From contig RHLJ01000005.1 in the NCBI GenBank assembly GCA_003712055.1, positions 294,105 through 358,104 on the forward strand: a stretch of DNA of 64,000 nucleotides, written 5' to 3'. The notes beneath the pieces are model-generated. The model was not told the origin of the DNA and searched no databases. It was given only the letters and a program-made list of their open reading frames with translations. Shown one piece after another: positions 7,604-17,543 of the stretch (its first letter is position 1; each line of letters starts with the position of its first letter). Source of the DNA: Balneola sp. (GTDB lineage Bacteria; Bacteroidota; Rhodothermia; Balneolales; Balneolaceae). The position numbers were made by a program, and so were the translations under genes.

Positions 7604-10279
7604 ATGTATACACATAAAACACGACGAACAAGCAGCTTGGCTTCACGCCTCGCGGGGTTGTTTCTGGTTTTCGGCGTTTTACTAGGCGTTACATCCCTTG
7701 ATGTATTCGCCCAGGTGCCTCCGGCAGCAACAGCTATCGGTAACCAGGCAAGTGCAACCTATGTTGATAACACTGGAACTGGACAATCGGTTACTTCTAA
7801 CACTGTAGAAACCATTGTACAGCAAATTGCAGGTGTGACCATTAACGCGGGTATTTCCAAAACCGTGAGTCCTGGTGGTCAGGTAACTTTCCCACATACC
7901 ATTACCAACACTGGTAACGGGACCGATAAATTCGACCTTACCACCCTGGAGGGTAGTGGGGATTTCGATTTCGATAATATCAGGATCTATCCGGATACCG
8001 ACTTTGACGGGACACCGGATAACTTTACTGAGATATTCGAAACCCCAAATATTTCCTTCCCGGGAAACATTGGTGGTAATCCGTTTACCTACGGTATCGT
8101 AATTGTGGCGGATGTACCGGTTACTGCGAACGATGGAGACATCGAAACATTCCAGATTAAAGCTACCTCTGACTTCGATGCTACCCAGGCGGACTCAACT
8201 ACAAATACGACTCAAGTAGATGAGGATGCGGTAGTTAATGTTCAGAAGAACCGAAGTGTACAGAATGTGGCAGTTGGAGATACCGTAACGTACACTTTTT
8301 CCTATGCGGAAAGTGGTGGTAACTCAGATGCAACTAATCTTGTAATTAAAGATCCGCTTCCAGCAGGCGTAAGCTATGTTGCTGGTTCAGGGGTATGGTC
8401 TGGTGCAGCTGGTATTCCGTTAACGGATGCAGGAACTGGCGAAACCGCTTCGGGTATTACCTACGAGTTCGATGATACTGGAACAGCAGATTCGGTAATC
8501 ATCGCTATTGCTAGTATCAACTCGGGTGCATCTGGTACGATAAGCTTCAAAGTTACCGTAGATGCAGGTACTGAAGGGAATACCATTCTCAACACAGGAT
8601 CATATTCTCATGACGATGCTCTAACTCCTACCACTACCAACGCTGCCGATATTATCGTTGACGAAAACTATGATATTGAGTCAGTAGGAGCTGATACAGT
8701 TAGCATTGGAGAAGTAGATCAGGGTGAAATTGTTAACTTTGTTAACAAATTCGTGAACCAGGGAACTGCAACGGATACCTACGATATCACGTTGTCAAAC
8801 AACTCCTTTCCACCGAGTGCAACGCTTACCTTCTTTAAGGCGGATGCTAATGACGAACCCACTTCGCCATTTACAGTAGGCTCTGGTGGTATTTTCAATA
8901 CAGGGCCAGTAGCGGTTGGTGATACTATTGTTGTAATTCTCCAGGTAAACTTGCCTTCAGGTGTAAGTGGAGGACCTTATTCGGTAGTAAAAACACTTAC
9001 TTCACAGAATGATCCAAGTGAGAGTGATTTCCACGTGGACAAGTTAGACGGTATTAGAGTACCTACGGTTGATATCACCAACAATGGTGCTATTGGAACA
9101 GGAACAGGTGTTGGGCAAGGTCCTGAAACCAATCCGGTTACCACCATTACAACCAATCCAAACAACACGGTAACTTTCAGTCTTTGGATTACCAATACCA
9201 GTAACCAACAGGATACCTACAAGCTTGATTATGGTATCGATACTACTGCAGCTGGTGACATTGCGGTTACAGATGCTCTTCCAACTAACTGGACGGCTAA
9301 CTTCCGCGATCCAAATAACGGTAATTCCATCATTACGGATGTAGGACCAATCGCATCTGGAGACTCGGCTGAAGTAAACCTTACCGTAAATATTCCCGCT
9401 GGTTTTGCACCAGGAGATAATGAGATTTATGTACGTGCTCTATCACAGACATCCGGTGCTATCGATGTTAAACATGAACGAGTAACAGTAAACACCGTCC
9501 GCAGTATTTCGCTTACTGCTTCGCAAACCGGTGTGGTTTCTCCTGGTGGTTCGGTGGATTACATCCATACGTTTACGGTGAATAGTAACGTAACAGAGAA
9601 TGATGGTACAGATACTGACTTCCATATTGAGTTAGCTAACTCGGTTCCATCGGGTTGGGGTGCCGTAGTTTATTGGGATACTGATGAAGATGGTGCTGTA
9701 ACTAGTGCCGATTCCCTTTTAACAAATGCAGCCAGCTCAGGCTCTGTTGACTTTCCAGCTGCTATTGGATCATTAAGCTTCGGTGATCAGGTACGATTTA
9801 TCGTTATCGTAAATGCCAGTACTGCTCTTAATGATGGTGCTACAGTAACCACAACCATCACTATTTCTGATCAGGGTACTGTTGGCTTAGCTGATGCAGT
9901 AAACAATGACCAGACAGAAGTACAGCTTGGTGTGGTTGCTATCGAGAAATTCCAGGCGCCTGATGCAAATGGTTCTCCTGGAACCTACACGAAAAACCAA
10001 TTCAATGTATTCCCCGGTGATACGGTATGGTACAGAATTGAAGTAGTGAATGATGGTTCTCAGCCAATTACCACCCTGGTAGTTCAGGATGTGGTGCCTT
10101 CCTATACCACAATCGCTTCCATTGCGACAGTAACTGAAAATGTAGGTCCAATCACAGGACTAGCCCTTGATGGAGCTAATCCAGGCGTTGGTGCGACAGG
10201 AACGGTAAAAGTGACGGCAACTTCACTTCAACCTACCCACAAGTTCACGATTGAATTTGCTGTGGTGGTCGATAACTAA
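7604..10279 (+). CDS. Exported multi-domain DUF11 protein, candidate fibre subunit
   Basis: 891 residues from the ATG at 7604, preferred because it yields a normal signal peptide ending at DVFA-QVPPA; an in-frame ATG at 7547 adds 19 residues. The mature N-terminus carries AIGNQASATY, about ten residues, then SNTVETIV. This matches the last strand segment of complete DUF11 domains. Several beta-sandwich repeats follow (for example VNVQKNRSVQNVAVGDTVTYTF and KDPLPAGVSYV). The last two domains, with STALNDGATV, then VVAIEKF and the end FTIEFAVVVDN, are similar to the last two domains of the protein encoded at 17543. No Por/T9SS tail and no membrane anchor are visible. Expected to be at the cell surface. 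Function by homology is only 'DUF11 repeat protein'. Confidence 0.8.
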   Translation: MYTHKTRRTSSLASRLAGLFLVFGVLLGVTSLDVFAQVPPAATAIGNQASATYVDNTGTGQSVTSNTVETIVQQIAGVTINAGISKTVSPGGQVTFPHTITNTGNGTDKFDLTTLEGSGDFDFDNIRIYPDTDFDGTPDNFTEIFETPNISFPGNIGGNPFTYGIVIVADVPVTANDGDIETFQIKATSDFDATQADSTTNTTQVDEDAVVNVQKNRSVQNVAVGDTVTYTFSYAESGGNSDATNLVIKDPLPAGVSYVAGSGVWSGAAGIPLTDAGTGETASGITYEFDDTGTADSVIIAIASINSGASGTISFKVTVDAGTEGNTILNTGSYSHDDALTPTTTNAADIIVDENYDIESVGADTVSIGEVDQGEIVNFVNKFVNQGTATDTYDITLSNNSFPPSATLTFFKADANDEPTSPFTVGSGGIFNTGPVAVGDTIVVILQVNLPSGVSGGPYSVVKTLTSQNDPSESDFHVDKLDGIRVPTVDITNNGAIGTGTGVGQGPETNPVTTITTNPNNTVTFSLWITNTSNQQDTYKLDYGIDTTAAGDIAVTDALPTNWTANFRDPNNGNSIITDVGPIASGDSAEVNLTVNIPAGFAPGDNEIYVRALSQTSGAIDVKHERVTVNTVRSISLTASQTGVVSPGGSVDYIHTFTVNSNVTENDGTDTDFHIELANSVPSGWGAVVYWDTDEDGAVTSADSLLTNAASSGSVDFPAAIGSLSFGDQVRFIVIVNASTALNDGATVTTTITISDQGTVGLADAVNNDQTEVQLGVVAIEKFQAPDANGSPGTYTKNQFNVFPGDTVWYRIEVVNDGSQPITTLVVQDVVPSYTTIASIATVTENVGPITGLALDGANPGVGATGTVKVTATSLQPTHKFTIEFAVVVDN

Positions 10280-10337
10280 TTCTTAACCCAGACATGGAAG
10301 TGGGGTTGGTAGCCCTGCTTCTCTTTAAAAACAATTA

Positions 10338-13300
10338 GTGAATAGATTTTTCCTACATATCAGCTTCTTGATGTTCGCCTTCTTCGGCGTTGTGGGAGAG
10401 ATCTATGCACAAGAGACTCCGCCTCCTGGTCAGGAAATCGTTAATCAGGTTTCGGCTACCTACTTGGAAGGAGGGGAGGAACAGGACGCTTACTCAAACG
10501 AAGTAATGGTTATCGTTGATGGGATCCTGGAGTTCAACTTTTGGCCAAACAACTCTATCGCTGAGTTTAGAGGCAGAAGCGTAGAGTTTAGCCATTATGT
10601 TCGGAATGATGGTACCGTTCCACTCACGATAGATATCAAAGGATATAATGATTCAGGAGATGATTTTGATATGCAGGATATTGCATGGACTAACACTTCT
10701 CTTGTTGGGCAAAGCAAAGCACTTGCGAATACCGATACCATTACAACCTCAGTAGTTCTTGAACCGGGTCAGGAATTTGAGACGAGCTATATCGGATGGA
10801 TTAGTGTAGATGAAGACAGAGCAATTCAGACTTCGATTATGGTATTTGAGGCAACTGCCAGAGAAGCTGGGCTTACTATTATTAATAGAGATTCTATCAC
10901 CATTCAGATTGGAGCAATCATAGACCTGGAAAAGGAACAGATCGGAGTGGAGGACATAGAGAGAGGAGATAACTTCCAGTATAGATTGAGGGGAGAGAAT
11001 GTCGGTGATTTAACGGCACTACCTCGGGAAATCATTGTTGATGGAAGTACCACAGAAAAAGTAATACTTACTGATTCAATTCCTGCAAATCTAACTTTTG
11101 TTTCATTCACTGATGTTCCAGGTGGAACACCATATTACAAAATAAATGAAGGCGAAGACTTTGAATACACTACTACTCTGCCTGAGGATTTAACACAGGT
11201 ACATGTTATTGGTATCGGTTATGATTCCTTAGAAGTAGGAGAAACTTTCGAAGCTTCTTTTGAAGTGATGATCAACGAGACTGCTTCCGATTCTATCATC
11301 AATATTGCAGAAGTATCTTTTGTTGATCCTGAAGGTGACATTACCGTTGCTGCTGCTTCGAACGATGTAATTCTTGAGCTTCCGGGAGTAACAGCCAGCA
11401 TCGACTACTTTACGGATAATGATTTTGATGAGGAAACAGGAACTTCAGGAATCGGAGAACCTCTTCATATCCAGGCAACAGCTTCTGCATGTAACGAGAG
11501 AAGGGATGAGATAGAGATTGTTGATATCGAACTTAGATCTCAAGGTACAGGTGATCAGGAATTTTATGTAGGTGTTGAAACAGGACCAAACACAGCTGTG
11601 TTTAGAATCCAGGAAGAAATTCCTACAAGAGACGGTTCAATTCATCCGGTAATAAGAGACAACAAAATTAAAGAAACGATTGAAGATGATGTAATTGAGG
11701 CTATTCTTGCTTGTGCTGGTATTGAAGGTGGAATTGGAGCATCTGTTACTGCAGAAGTAATGGTTGATCCATTTGGTATCGTTTTCGACAGCGAAACAAA
11801 CGCAGTTGTAGAAGGGGCCGAAGTAGTAATTATCGATGTAAATGGTACCAACAACGGAGGTAATCCCGGACAACCTGCGCTAGTGAGAACGGCCAATGGT
11901 AAAGAAGAAGCTCCTAGTAATTCAACCAGTGATGTTAACGGAAAATACAGGTTCCCATTCCTGCAACCGGGTGTTTATCGTCTCGAAGTTACCCCACCAA
12001 CAGGCTATACTTTCAGTTCAATTGTACCTATTGATTCCTTACCAGCCGATCGGGTGTTAGATGAAAACGCTTCGTTCGGAATTGATTTTGAAATTACCGG
12101 AGACCCTGTTGGAATGGACTTTGATATTCCTCTTGACCCGCAGGCTTTAGGAGTACTATTAGCTACGAAAGCAGTAGATAGGTCGGTCGCTGAGATAGGT
12201 GACTTTATTAATTACACTATTACACTTAAGAGTCAGGCGGTTAATACCATTGAGAATCTAAGTGTGTTTGATAAGCTGCCATTTGGATTTGAGTACCAGC
12301 CAGGTTCTGCGAAGCTTGATGGAATTGAACTTACTGACCCGGATGGAGGAGTAGGTCCTGATTTAGAATTCATGATTGGAAGTATTGATCCGGGGCAGAC
12401 CTTAAAACTTACCTATAGAGTGTATCTGGGGCCAGGTTCAGAGAGAAGTGAGGGAATTAACGTGGCGGTAGTACGAAGTGATGAGCTCGTTGTGAAAACC
12501 AGTAATGAAGCTAAAGTTAAGGTAGAAGTACGTGGGGGTGTATTCTCAGATGAAGCCTTAATTATAGGTAAGGTTTTCATGGATTGTGATGAAGACAACA
12601 TGCAGGACGGTTCTGAGCTTGGAATCCCAGGGGTAAGGTTATACCTGGAAAATGGTAATTATGTGATTACTGATAGCAATGGTACGTACACCTTCTATGC
12701 AATCAATCCTAATAAGCACGTATTGAAGCTGGATAATTATTCCCTTCCTGTTGGAGCCAAAATGAAAGTGCTTGACAACAGACATGCTTTTGATCCAAGT
12801 AGTCGATTTGTTGATGTTAAGAAAGGAGAACTTCACCGTGCTGATTTTGCAGTATGTGAGTGTAGTGCTGAGATAACAGAAGAAATCAATCAGCGAAAAG
12901 CATTACTGGAAGAGAAACAAGGGGATGGTCTTTCTAAATCGCTTAAGCAAAACTTCTCATTGAATGATAGGGCAAGAGGTGGAGGAAACTCAAGCAAGGC
13001 AAGTGGTACTATTGGAAATGAGAGAGCAGTTACTATTGAAAGAGGAGCTGCTACACCGGGAGAGGAAGTAAACGTTCTTAATCCGGTTGGAACAGATACT
13101 CTAAATGTTTTATCGAAGTCTATTGAAGAGCTTATTCTGGATGCCGATCAAGAACTGGATATTATAAATATTGCGGACGGTGATACTCTGAAAAGTGAAA
13201 AAGTAACCATTTGGGCAAAAGGAAAGATGGGTGCTTTATTTGATCTGTTTGTAAATTGGGAAGTAATTGGGTCTAATAGAATAGGTCAGCGTTCTACATT

Positions 13301-16300
13301 AGCAGATAAAGGGATTCAGGTTTGGGAATATGTGAGTTTAGATCTCAAGCCAGGTATTAATACCATAGAACTGGTTGAAGGTGATCCTTTTGGAAATATT
13401 CGAGCTTCAAAGAGTATACAGATTCTTACTCCGGGCGAGCTTGCTAAGGTTGTGGTAACTGTACCACGGAATAATGTACAGGCTGATGGTACTTCTTTTG
13501 CTCTTGTTAATGTTCGACTGGAAGATGAATCAGGATTGACTATTGGCTCAAGAATGCCATTAACTCTCGATAATGAATTTGGTATTTGGAGAGTACCAGA
13601 TTTAGATCAAAGCGAACCAGGTACACAGGTATTTGTTGAAAATGGAGAAGCTCAATTTGAGCTACGTTCTACTATTGAACCGAAATCAGTGAAGGTAAGA
13701 GCTTCGGTAGGTATTATATATGGAGAAGCGAAAGTAGAATTCCTGCCAGACTTACGCCCAATGATCGCTGCGGGTATTATTGAAGGTACTCTTCGATTCA
13801 GAGAACCTTTGAATATTACTAGCGCAGCTGATAATGACGGATTCGAAAGAGAGTTAAAAGAGCTTTCATACAGCATGAATAACTTTACTGCTGATGGTCG
13901 TTTTGCGTTCTTCTTAAAAGGTAAAGTCTCAGGTAAAACACTTCTTACTGCCGGATACGATTCCGAAAAACAAGAAGAACAGCGTTTATTCCGCGATATC
14001 CGTCCTGAGGAATTCTATCCGGTATATGGAGAATCATCAATTAAAGGTTTCGATGCTCAATCTTCAGGAAGGTTATACCTAAGACTCGATCGTGGGAAAA
14101 CATATGTACTGTATGGAGATTTCATTACCCAACAAAATAACCCTGATGTTCAACTTGGAGGATATACCCGATCTCAAAACGGAGTTAGGACTCACATTGA
14201 AGAAGGAAGAGTTTCGGTTGATGCTTTTGGGGTAAGTGCAGTATCCGCTCGAAGAGTCAGGGAGTTCAGAGCGCAGGGTATTTCAAGATATGAGCTCCCC
14301 GATAATGATCTTATCGACAATAGTGAAATCATTGAGATCATTACATATGACAGAGAACAAGTTGTTGGGCTGGATACTTTAGGTGTACCAAATGACCCAA
14401 GCTTAATATTAAACAGGGAGCGTTTAACCAGATTTACCGACTATGTAATTGATCCATTTACGGGGACTATTACTTTCAGAAACCCAATCTTCAGCGTAGA
14501 TAGTGATTTCAATCCAGTTTACATCCGGGCAACCTATGAGGTAGAAGATGATTCAGAGCGCTATTTAATAGGTGGGGTAAGCGGAGGTCTTGAAGTAACA
14601 AAAGGTCTTAACATTGGCGCAGGTGTTGTTCAGGATAACAATCCGAACAACGAGTTTACCATGGCTAATAGTAATCTGAAATTTGAACTCGGAGATAATA
14701 CAAAAGTTATAGCCGAAGCAGTAAGAACTATTTCGGATCAATTCGGAACAGGTAATGCCGCCAGAGTTGAAGTTCAGCATAAAGGATCAGGTTATGAGAT
14801 TCGAGGACAAGTAGGTCGTTCAGATGAAAACTTTAATAATAAAGGAGCTTCATTAGGTCAGTCCAGAACGGAGGCACGTGCCAGAGGGCGGGTTGATATC
14901 TCAAAGAGCACAAAATTAAATGCAGAATTCCTTCTAACCAGAAATGATACTACCGGAGACCAAACACTTGGATCTTTAGTTGGTTTAAGACAATCAATTG
15001 GTGGTTCGGTTAATGCAGAGCTTGGTATTAGGTATACAGAGCAAACCAATAGTTCTTCAGGTGATGTGACCAATACCAACTTAAGAAGTAAAGTAACTTC
15101 GAAGATTCCATTCGTTACTGGAGCATCTGCCTTTGGTGAGTATGAGCAGGATCTAAATGCAGCTGATAGAAAAACTATTGGATTGGGAGCTAATTATAAG
15201 ATTAGAGATATAGGAAAGGCATATCTCAAACATGAGTTTGCTTCAACTGCAGCTGGAAGATATACCCTTCAAAGCAACGCTCAGAGAAATAATACGGTGT
15301 TTGGTATTGATGCCAGCTACATGAAGAATGGTAGAGTATTCAGTGAATACAGAATGAATGATGCCAACGATGGAAGATCAGGACAGGCTTCGATCGGGTT
15401 GAGAAATAAGTTCGTACTTCGTGAAGGTTTAGGGTTGAATGCTGGATTTGAAAGAATTTTCACGGTAATGGGCCCGAACAGAAATGACGGAACGGCGATT
15501 TCAACATCAGTGGAGTATACAGGAAGTGAGAACTGGAAGGGATCGGCCAGAGCAGAAGCACGCTTTGGAGTAAATAGCGATACCTACTTAAATACGCTTG
15601 GTTATGGTTTGAAAATCAATAATGATTGGACCTTCCTGGGTAGAAACATCATTTCGATAAGTACTCAAACAGGAAATTCAGGAATCAACAAACTCCAGGA
15701 GCGTTTCCAGGTTGGCGCGGCCTACCGCGATTCTCACACCAATATGTTTGATGCTTTATTTCGATATGAATTCAAGTATCAAAAGGATGAAACAGTAGCT
15801 TCCGGATTCTTTAGAACTGCTCATGTACTAACGAGCCATGCAAACTACCACCCAACTTCTGATCTGGTTCTTTCAGGAAGGGTAGGAGCTAAATACTCAT
15901 TAGAAAATGATGATCAGTTGAGATCTGAGTCTTTCCTAGAACTAGTTTCAGGTAGGGCATTATATGACTTAAATGAAAGATGGGATGCTGGTATTAATGC
16001 AAGTATTCTTGCGAATAGTGATTTCACCACGAAAGACTACGGTTTAGGAATTGAAGTAGGGTATCTGGTTGCTACAAACCTTCGTCTGGCTACAGGCTTT
16101 AATTTTTTTGGTTACGAAGACCAGGATCTCGCAGAGAACAACTATACTCAACCGGGGGCTTATTTAGGTTTTGCTTACAAGTTTGACGAGCGAGTATTTA
16201 GAAATCTTGCTCCACGAAGAGGTTCAAACATCATTGATGAAAGCTTGTATTTGACATGTATTCCATGCGACAAGACAATGGATCTCAAAACAATGCCAAT

Positions 16301-17543
16301 CGACATTCCTGGGCATGAGTTGACTCCGGTAATTCTTACTGCGGCTGACTTCGAGTACGAACCACTCAAGACCTATGTATTATTGCCACGTCAGATTCAC
16401 TTCGATAATGATAAGTCGTACATCAATCAGGCAACTGCTCAAATGCTTGATAAAGTGGCCAAGTTCCTTATGGAGCAGGATGATTACAAGATCAATCTTT
16501 CTGGTTTCACCGACACCAAAGCTTCAAACGATTACAACCTGGCACTATCAGATCGCCGTTCAAAAGCTGCACGTGCTTACTTAATTGCTGCGGGTGTACA
16601 GGATAGAAAGCTGATCATTGATAAGTTTGGTGAGACAGAATCTACAGGTGAAAACATTGTAGAAATGGCTTTAGAGCGTAAGGTAGAACTCGACCTGAAT
16701 GAGCTCAACAGCAGAGTTACCTTCGTTGATCAAATCGAAGATGTTCAGGTACAGCAAAAAGCAGCAAGAATTGGCGGATGGGATTACATCTTTAAGATGG
16801 AGCATAATGCAGTACCAGCCAACCTGAATTTAAACTCTAATTCATCTCAGTTGAGCTTCCTTAACAAGTACATCATAGAGCGAATAGCTATAGCTCTTGA
16901 AAGATATCCGACTGTTAACGTGACTATCGGGTTACCAAATGATCTGAGATTTACCGCTCTTCAAAATGCAATTATGGATGAGTTAACAAGAAGTGGTGCT
17001 GATATTTCTCGATTCATGTTTATCCGTGGAGTTGCTGGAGATAATAATACGGTACGCTTCAACTACACAGGTGCTGATAACCTGACTTTCCATACTCAAA
17101 AGGATGACATCAAATTTGCAAACAACCCTGAGGTTCCTGCTTTGATCGAAAGCATGTTGAGAATCCTCAAGTCCAGAGAAGATTATGAATTGATCCAGGA
17201 TCTGTCTCAGAGTTATGTAGTACCGGATCGAGTGAACTTCACTCCACGTTCTACGGCACTTGATAATGAGACGCAGGCCGTACTTTCAAGAATTGGTTCT
17301 TACTTGCGAAATAACCCATCCGTATATCTTGAATTAATTGGAGATGGTAGCAGAACGGATGCGCAGAGAATGATTGCAATGCGCGATTATCTGGTGGATT
17401 GGGGCGTTGACGGTAATAGAATTACCTCAAGTCCCGGAACCATTGATACTGAAGGTAAATCAATCAGAATAGAATATAGAAATGCAGATTCCATCAACCT
17501 TAGAAACATCGAGTTTCTAAACAGACCGCGGGGGCAACAGTGA
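10338..17543 (+). CDS. Giant outer-membrane DUF11/SdrD-B/beta-barrel/OmpA protein, candidate surface anchor
   Basis: 2401 residues, GTG start, signal peptide ending near IYA-QETPP. Order: N-terminal strand motif EIVNQVSATY plus SNEVMVIV (33-60); DUF11-like domains (about 193-348 and 604-731, the latter with DKLPFGFEYQPGSAKLDG); SdrD-B/prealbumin-like domains (480-558; 740-801 with DCDEDNMQDGSELGIPGV); a Big-like domain near 1035-1088; a long amphipathic-strand region, about 1187-1965, likely an outer-membrane barrel (starts near LFRDIRPEEFYPVYGESSI); an OmpA domain (2013-2115, IHFDNDKSYIN, GFTDTKASNDYNLALSDRR) that should bind peptidoglycan; and a second OmpA-like unit (2293-2388). A hairpin-forming AACCC/GGGTT lies in the 58-base gap before it. 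Its stop overlaps the next start. Confidence 0.85.
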   Translation: MNRFFLHISFLMFAFFGVVGEIYAQETPPPGQEIVNQVSATYLEGGEEQDAYSNEVMVIVDGILEFNFWPNNSIAEFRGRSVEFSHYVRNDGTVPLTIDIKGYNDSGDDFDMQDIAWTNTSLVGQSKALANTDTITTSVVLEPGQEFETSYIGWISVDEDRAIQTSIMVFEATAREAGLTIINRDSITIQIGAIIDLEKEQIGVEDIERGDNFQYRLRGENVGDLTALPREIIVDGSTTEKVILTDSIPANLTFVSFTDVPGGTPYYKINEGEDFEYTTTLPEDLTQVHVIGIGYDSLEVGETFEASFEVMINETASDSIINIAEVSFVDPEGDITVAAASNDVILELPGVTASIDYFTDNDFDEETGTSGIGEPLHIQATASACNERRDEIEIVDIELRSQGTGDQEFYVGVETGPNTAVFRIQEEIPTRDGSIHPVIRDNKIKETIEDDVIEAILACAGIEGGIGASVTAEVMVDPFGIVFDSETNAVVEGAEVVIIDVNGTNNGGNPGQPALVRTANGKEEAPSNSTSDVNGKYRFPFLQPGVYRLEVTPPTGYTFSSIVPIDSLPADRVLDENASFGIDFEITGDPVGMDFDIPLDPQALGVLLATKAVDRSVAEIGDFINYTITLKSQAVNTIENLSVFDKLPFGFEYQPGSAKLDGIELTDPDGGVGPDLEFMIGSIDPGQTLKLTYRVYLGPGSERSEGINVAVVRSDELVVKTSNEAKVKVEVRGGVFSDEALIIGKVFMDCDEDNMQDGSELGIPGVRLYLENGNYVITDSNGTYTFYAINPNKHVLKLDNYSLPVGAKMKVLDNRHAFDPSSRFVDVKKGELHRADFAVCECSAEITEEINQRKALLEEKQGDGLSKSLKQNFSLNDRARGGGNSSKASGTIGNERAVTIERGAATPGEEVNVLNPVGTDTLNVLSKSIEELILDADQELDIINIADGDTLKSEKVTIWAKGKMGALFDLFVNWEVIGSNRIGQRSTLADKGIQVWEYVSLDLKPGINTIELVEGDPFGNIRASKSIQILTPGELAKVVVTVPRNNVQADGTSFALVNVRLEDESGLTIGSRMPLTLDNEFGIWRVPDLDQSEPGTQVFVENGEAQFELRSTIEPKSVKVRASVGIIYGEAKVEFLPDLRPMIAAGIIEGTLRFREPLNITSAADNDGFERELKELSYSMNNFTADGRFAFFLKGKVSGKTLLTAGYDSEKQEEQRLFRDIRPEEFYPVYGESSIKGFDAQSSGRLYLRLDRGKTYVLYGDFITQQNNPDVQLGGYTRSQNGVRTHIEEGRVSVDAFGVSAVSARRVREFRAQGISRYELPDNDLIDNSEIIEIITYDREQVVGLDTLGVPNDPSLILNRERLTRFTDYVIDPFTGTITFRNPIFSVDSDFNPVYIRATYEVEDDSERYLIGGVSGGLEVTKGLNIGAGVVQDNNPNNEFTMANSNLKFELGDNTKVIAEAVRTISDQFGTGNAARVEVQHKGSGYEIRGQVGRSDENFNNKGASLGQSRTEARARGRVDISKSTKLNAEFLLTRNDTTGDQTLGSLVGLRQSIGGSVNAELGIRYTEQTNSSSGDVTNTNLRSKVTSKIPFVTGASAFGEYEQDLNAADRKTIGLGANYKIRDIGKAYLKHEFASTAAGRYTLQSNAQRNNTVFGIDASYMKNGRVFSEYRMNDANDGRSGQASIGLRNKFVLREGLGLNAGFERIFTVMGPNRNDGTAISTSVEYTGSENWKGSARAEARFGVNSDTYLNTLGYGLKINNDWTFLGRNIISISTQTGNSGINKLQERFQVGAAYRDSHTNMFDALFRYEFKYQKDETVASGFFRTAHVLTSHANYHPTSDLVLSGRVGAKYSLENDDQLRSESFLELVSGRALYDLNERWDAGINASILANSDFTTKDYGLGIEVGYLVATNLRLATGFNFFGYEDQDLAENNYTQPGAYLGFAYKFDERVFRNLAPRRGSNIIDESLYLTCIPCDKTMDLKTMPIDIPGHELTPVILTAADFEYEPLKTYVLLPRQIHFDNDKSYINQATAQMLDKVAKFLMEQDDYKINLSGFTDTKASNDYNLALSDRRSKAARAYLIAAGVQDRKLIIDKFGETESTGENIVEMALERKVELDLNELNSRVTFVDQIEDVQVQQKAARIGGWDYIFKMEHNAVPANLNLNSNSSQLSFLNKYIIERIAIALERYPTVNVTIGLPNDLRFTALQNAIMDELTRSGADISRFMFIRGVAGDNNTVRFNYTGADNLTFHTQKDDIKFANNPEVPALIESMLRILKSREDYELIQDLSQSYVVPDRVNFTPRSTALDNETQAVLSRIGSYLRNNPSVYLELIGDGSRTDAQRMIAMRDYLVDWGVDGNRITSSPGTIDTEGKSIRIEYRNADSINLRNIEFLNRPRGQQ

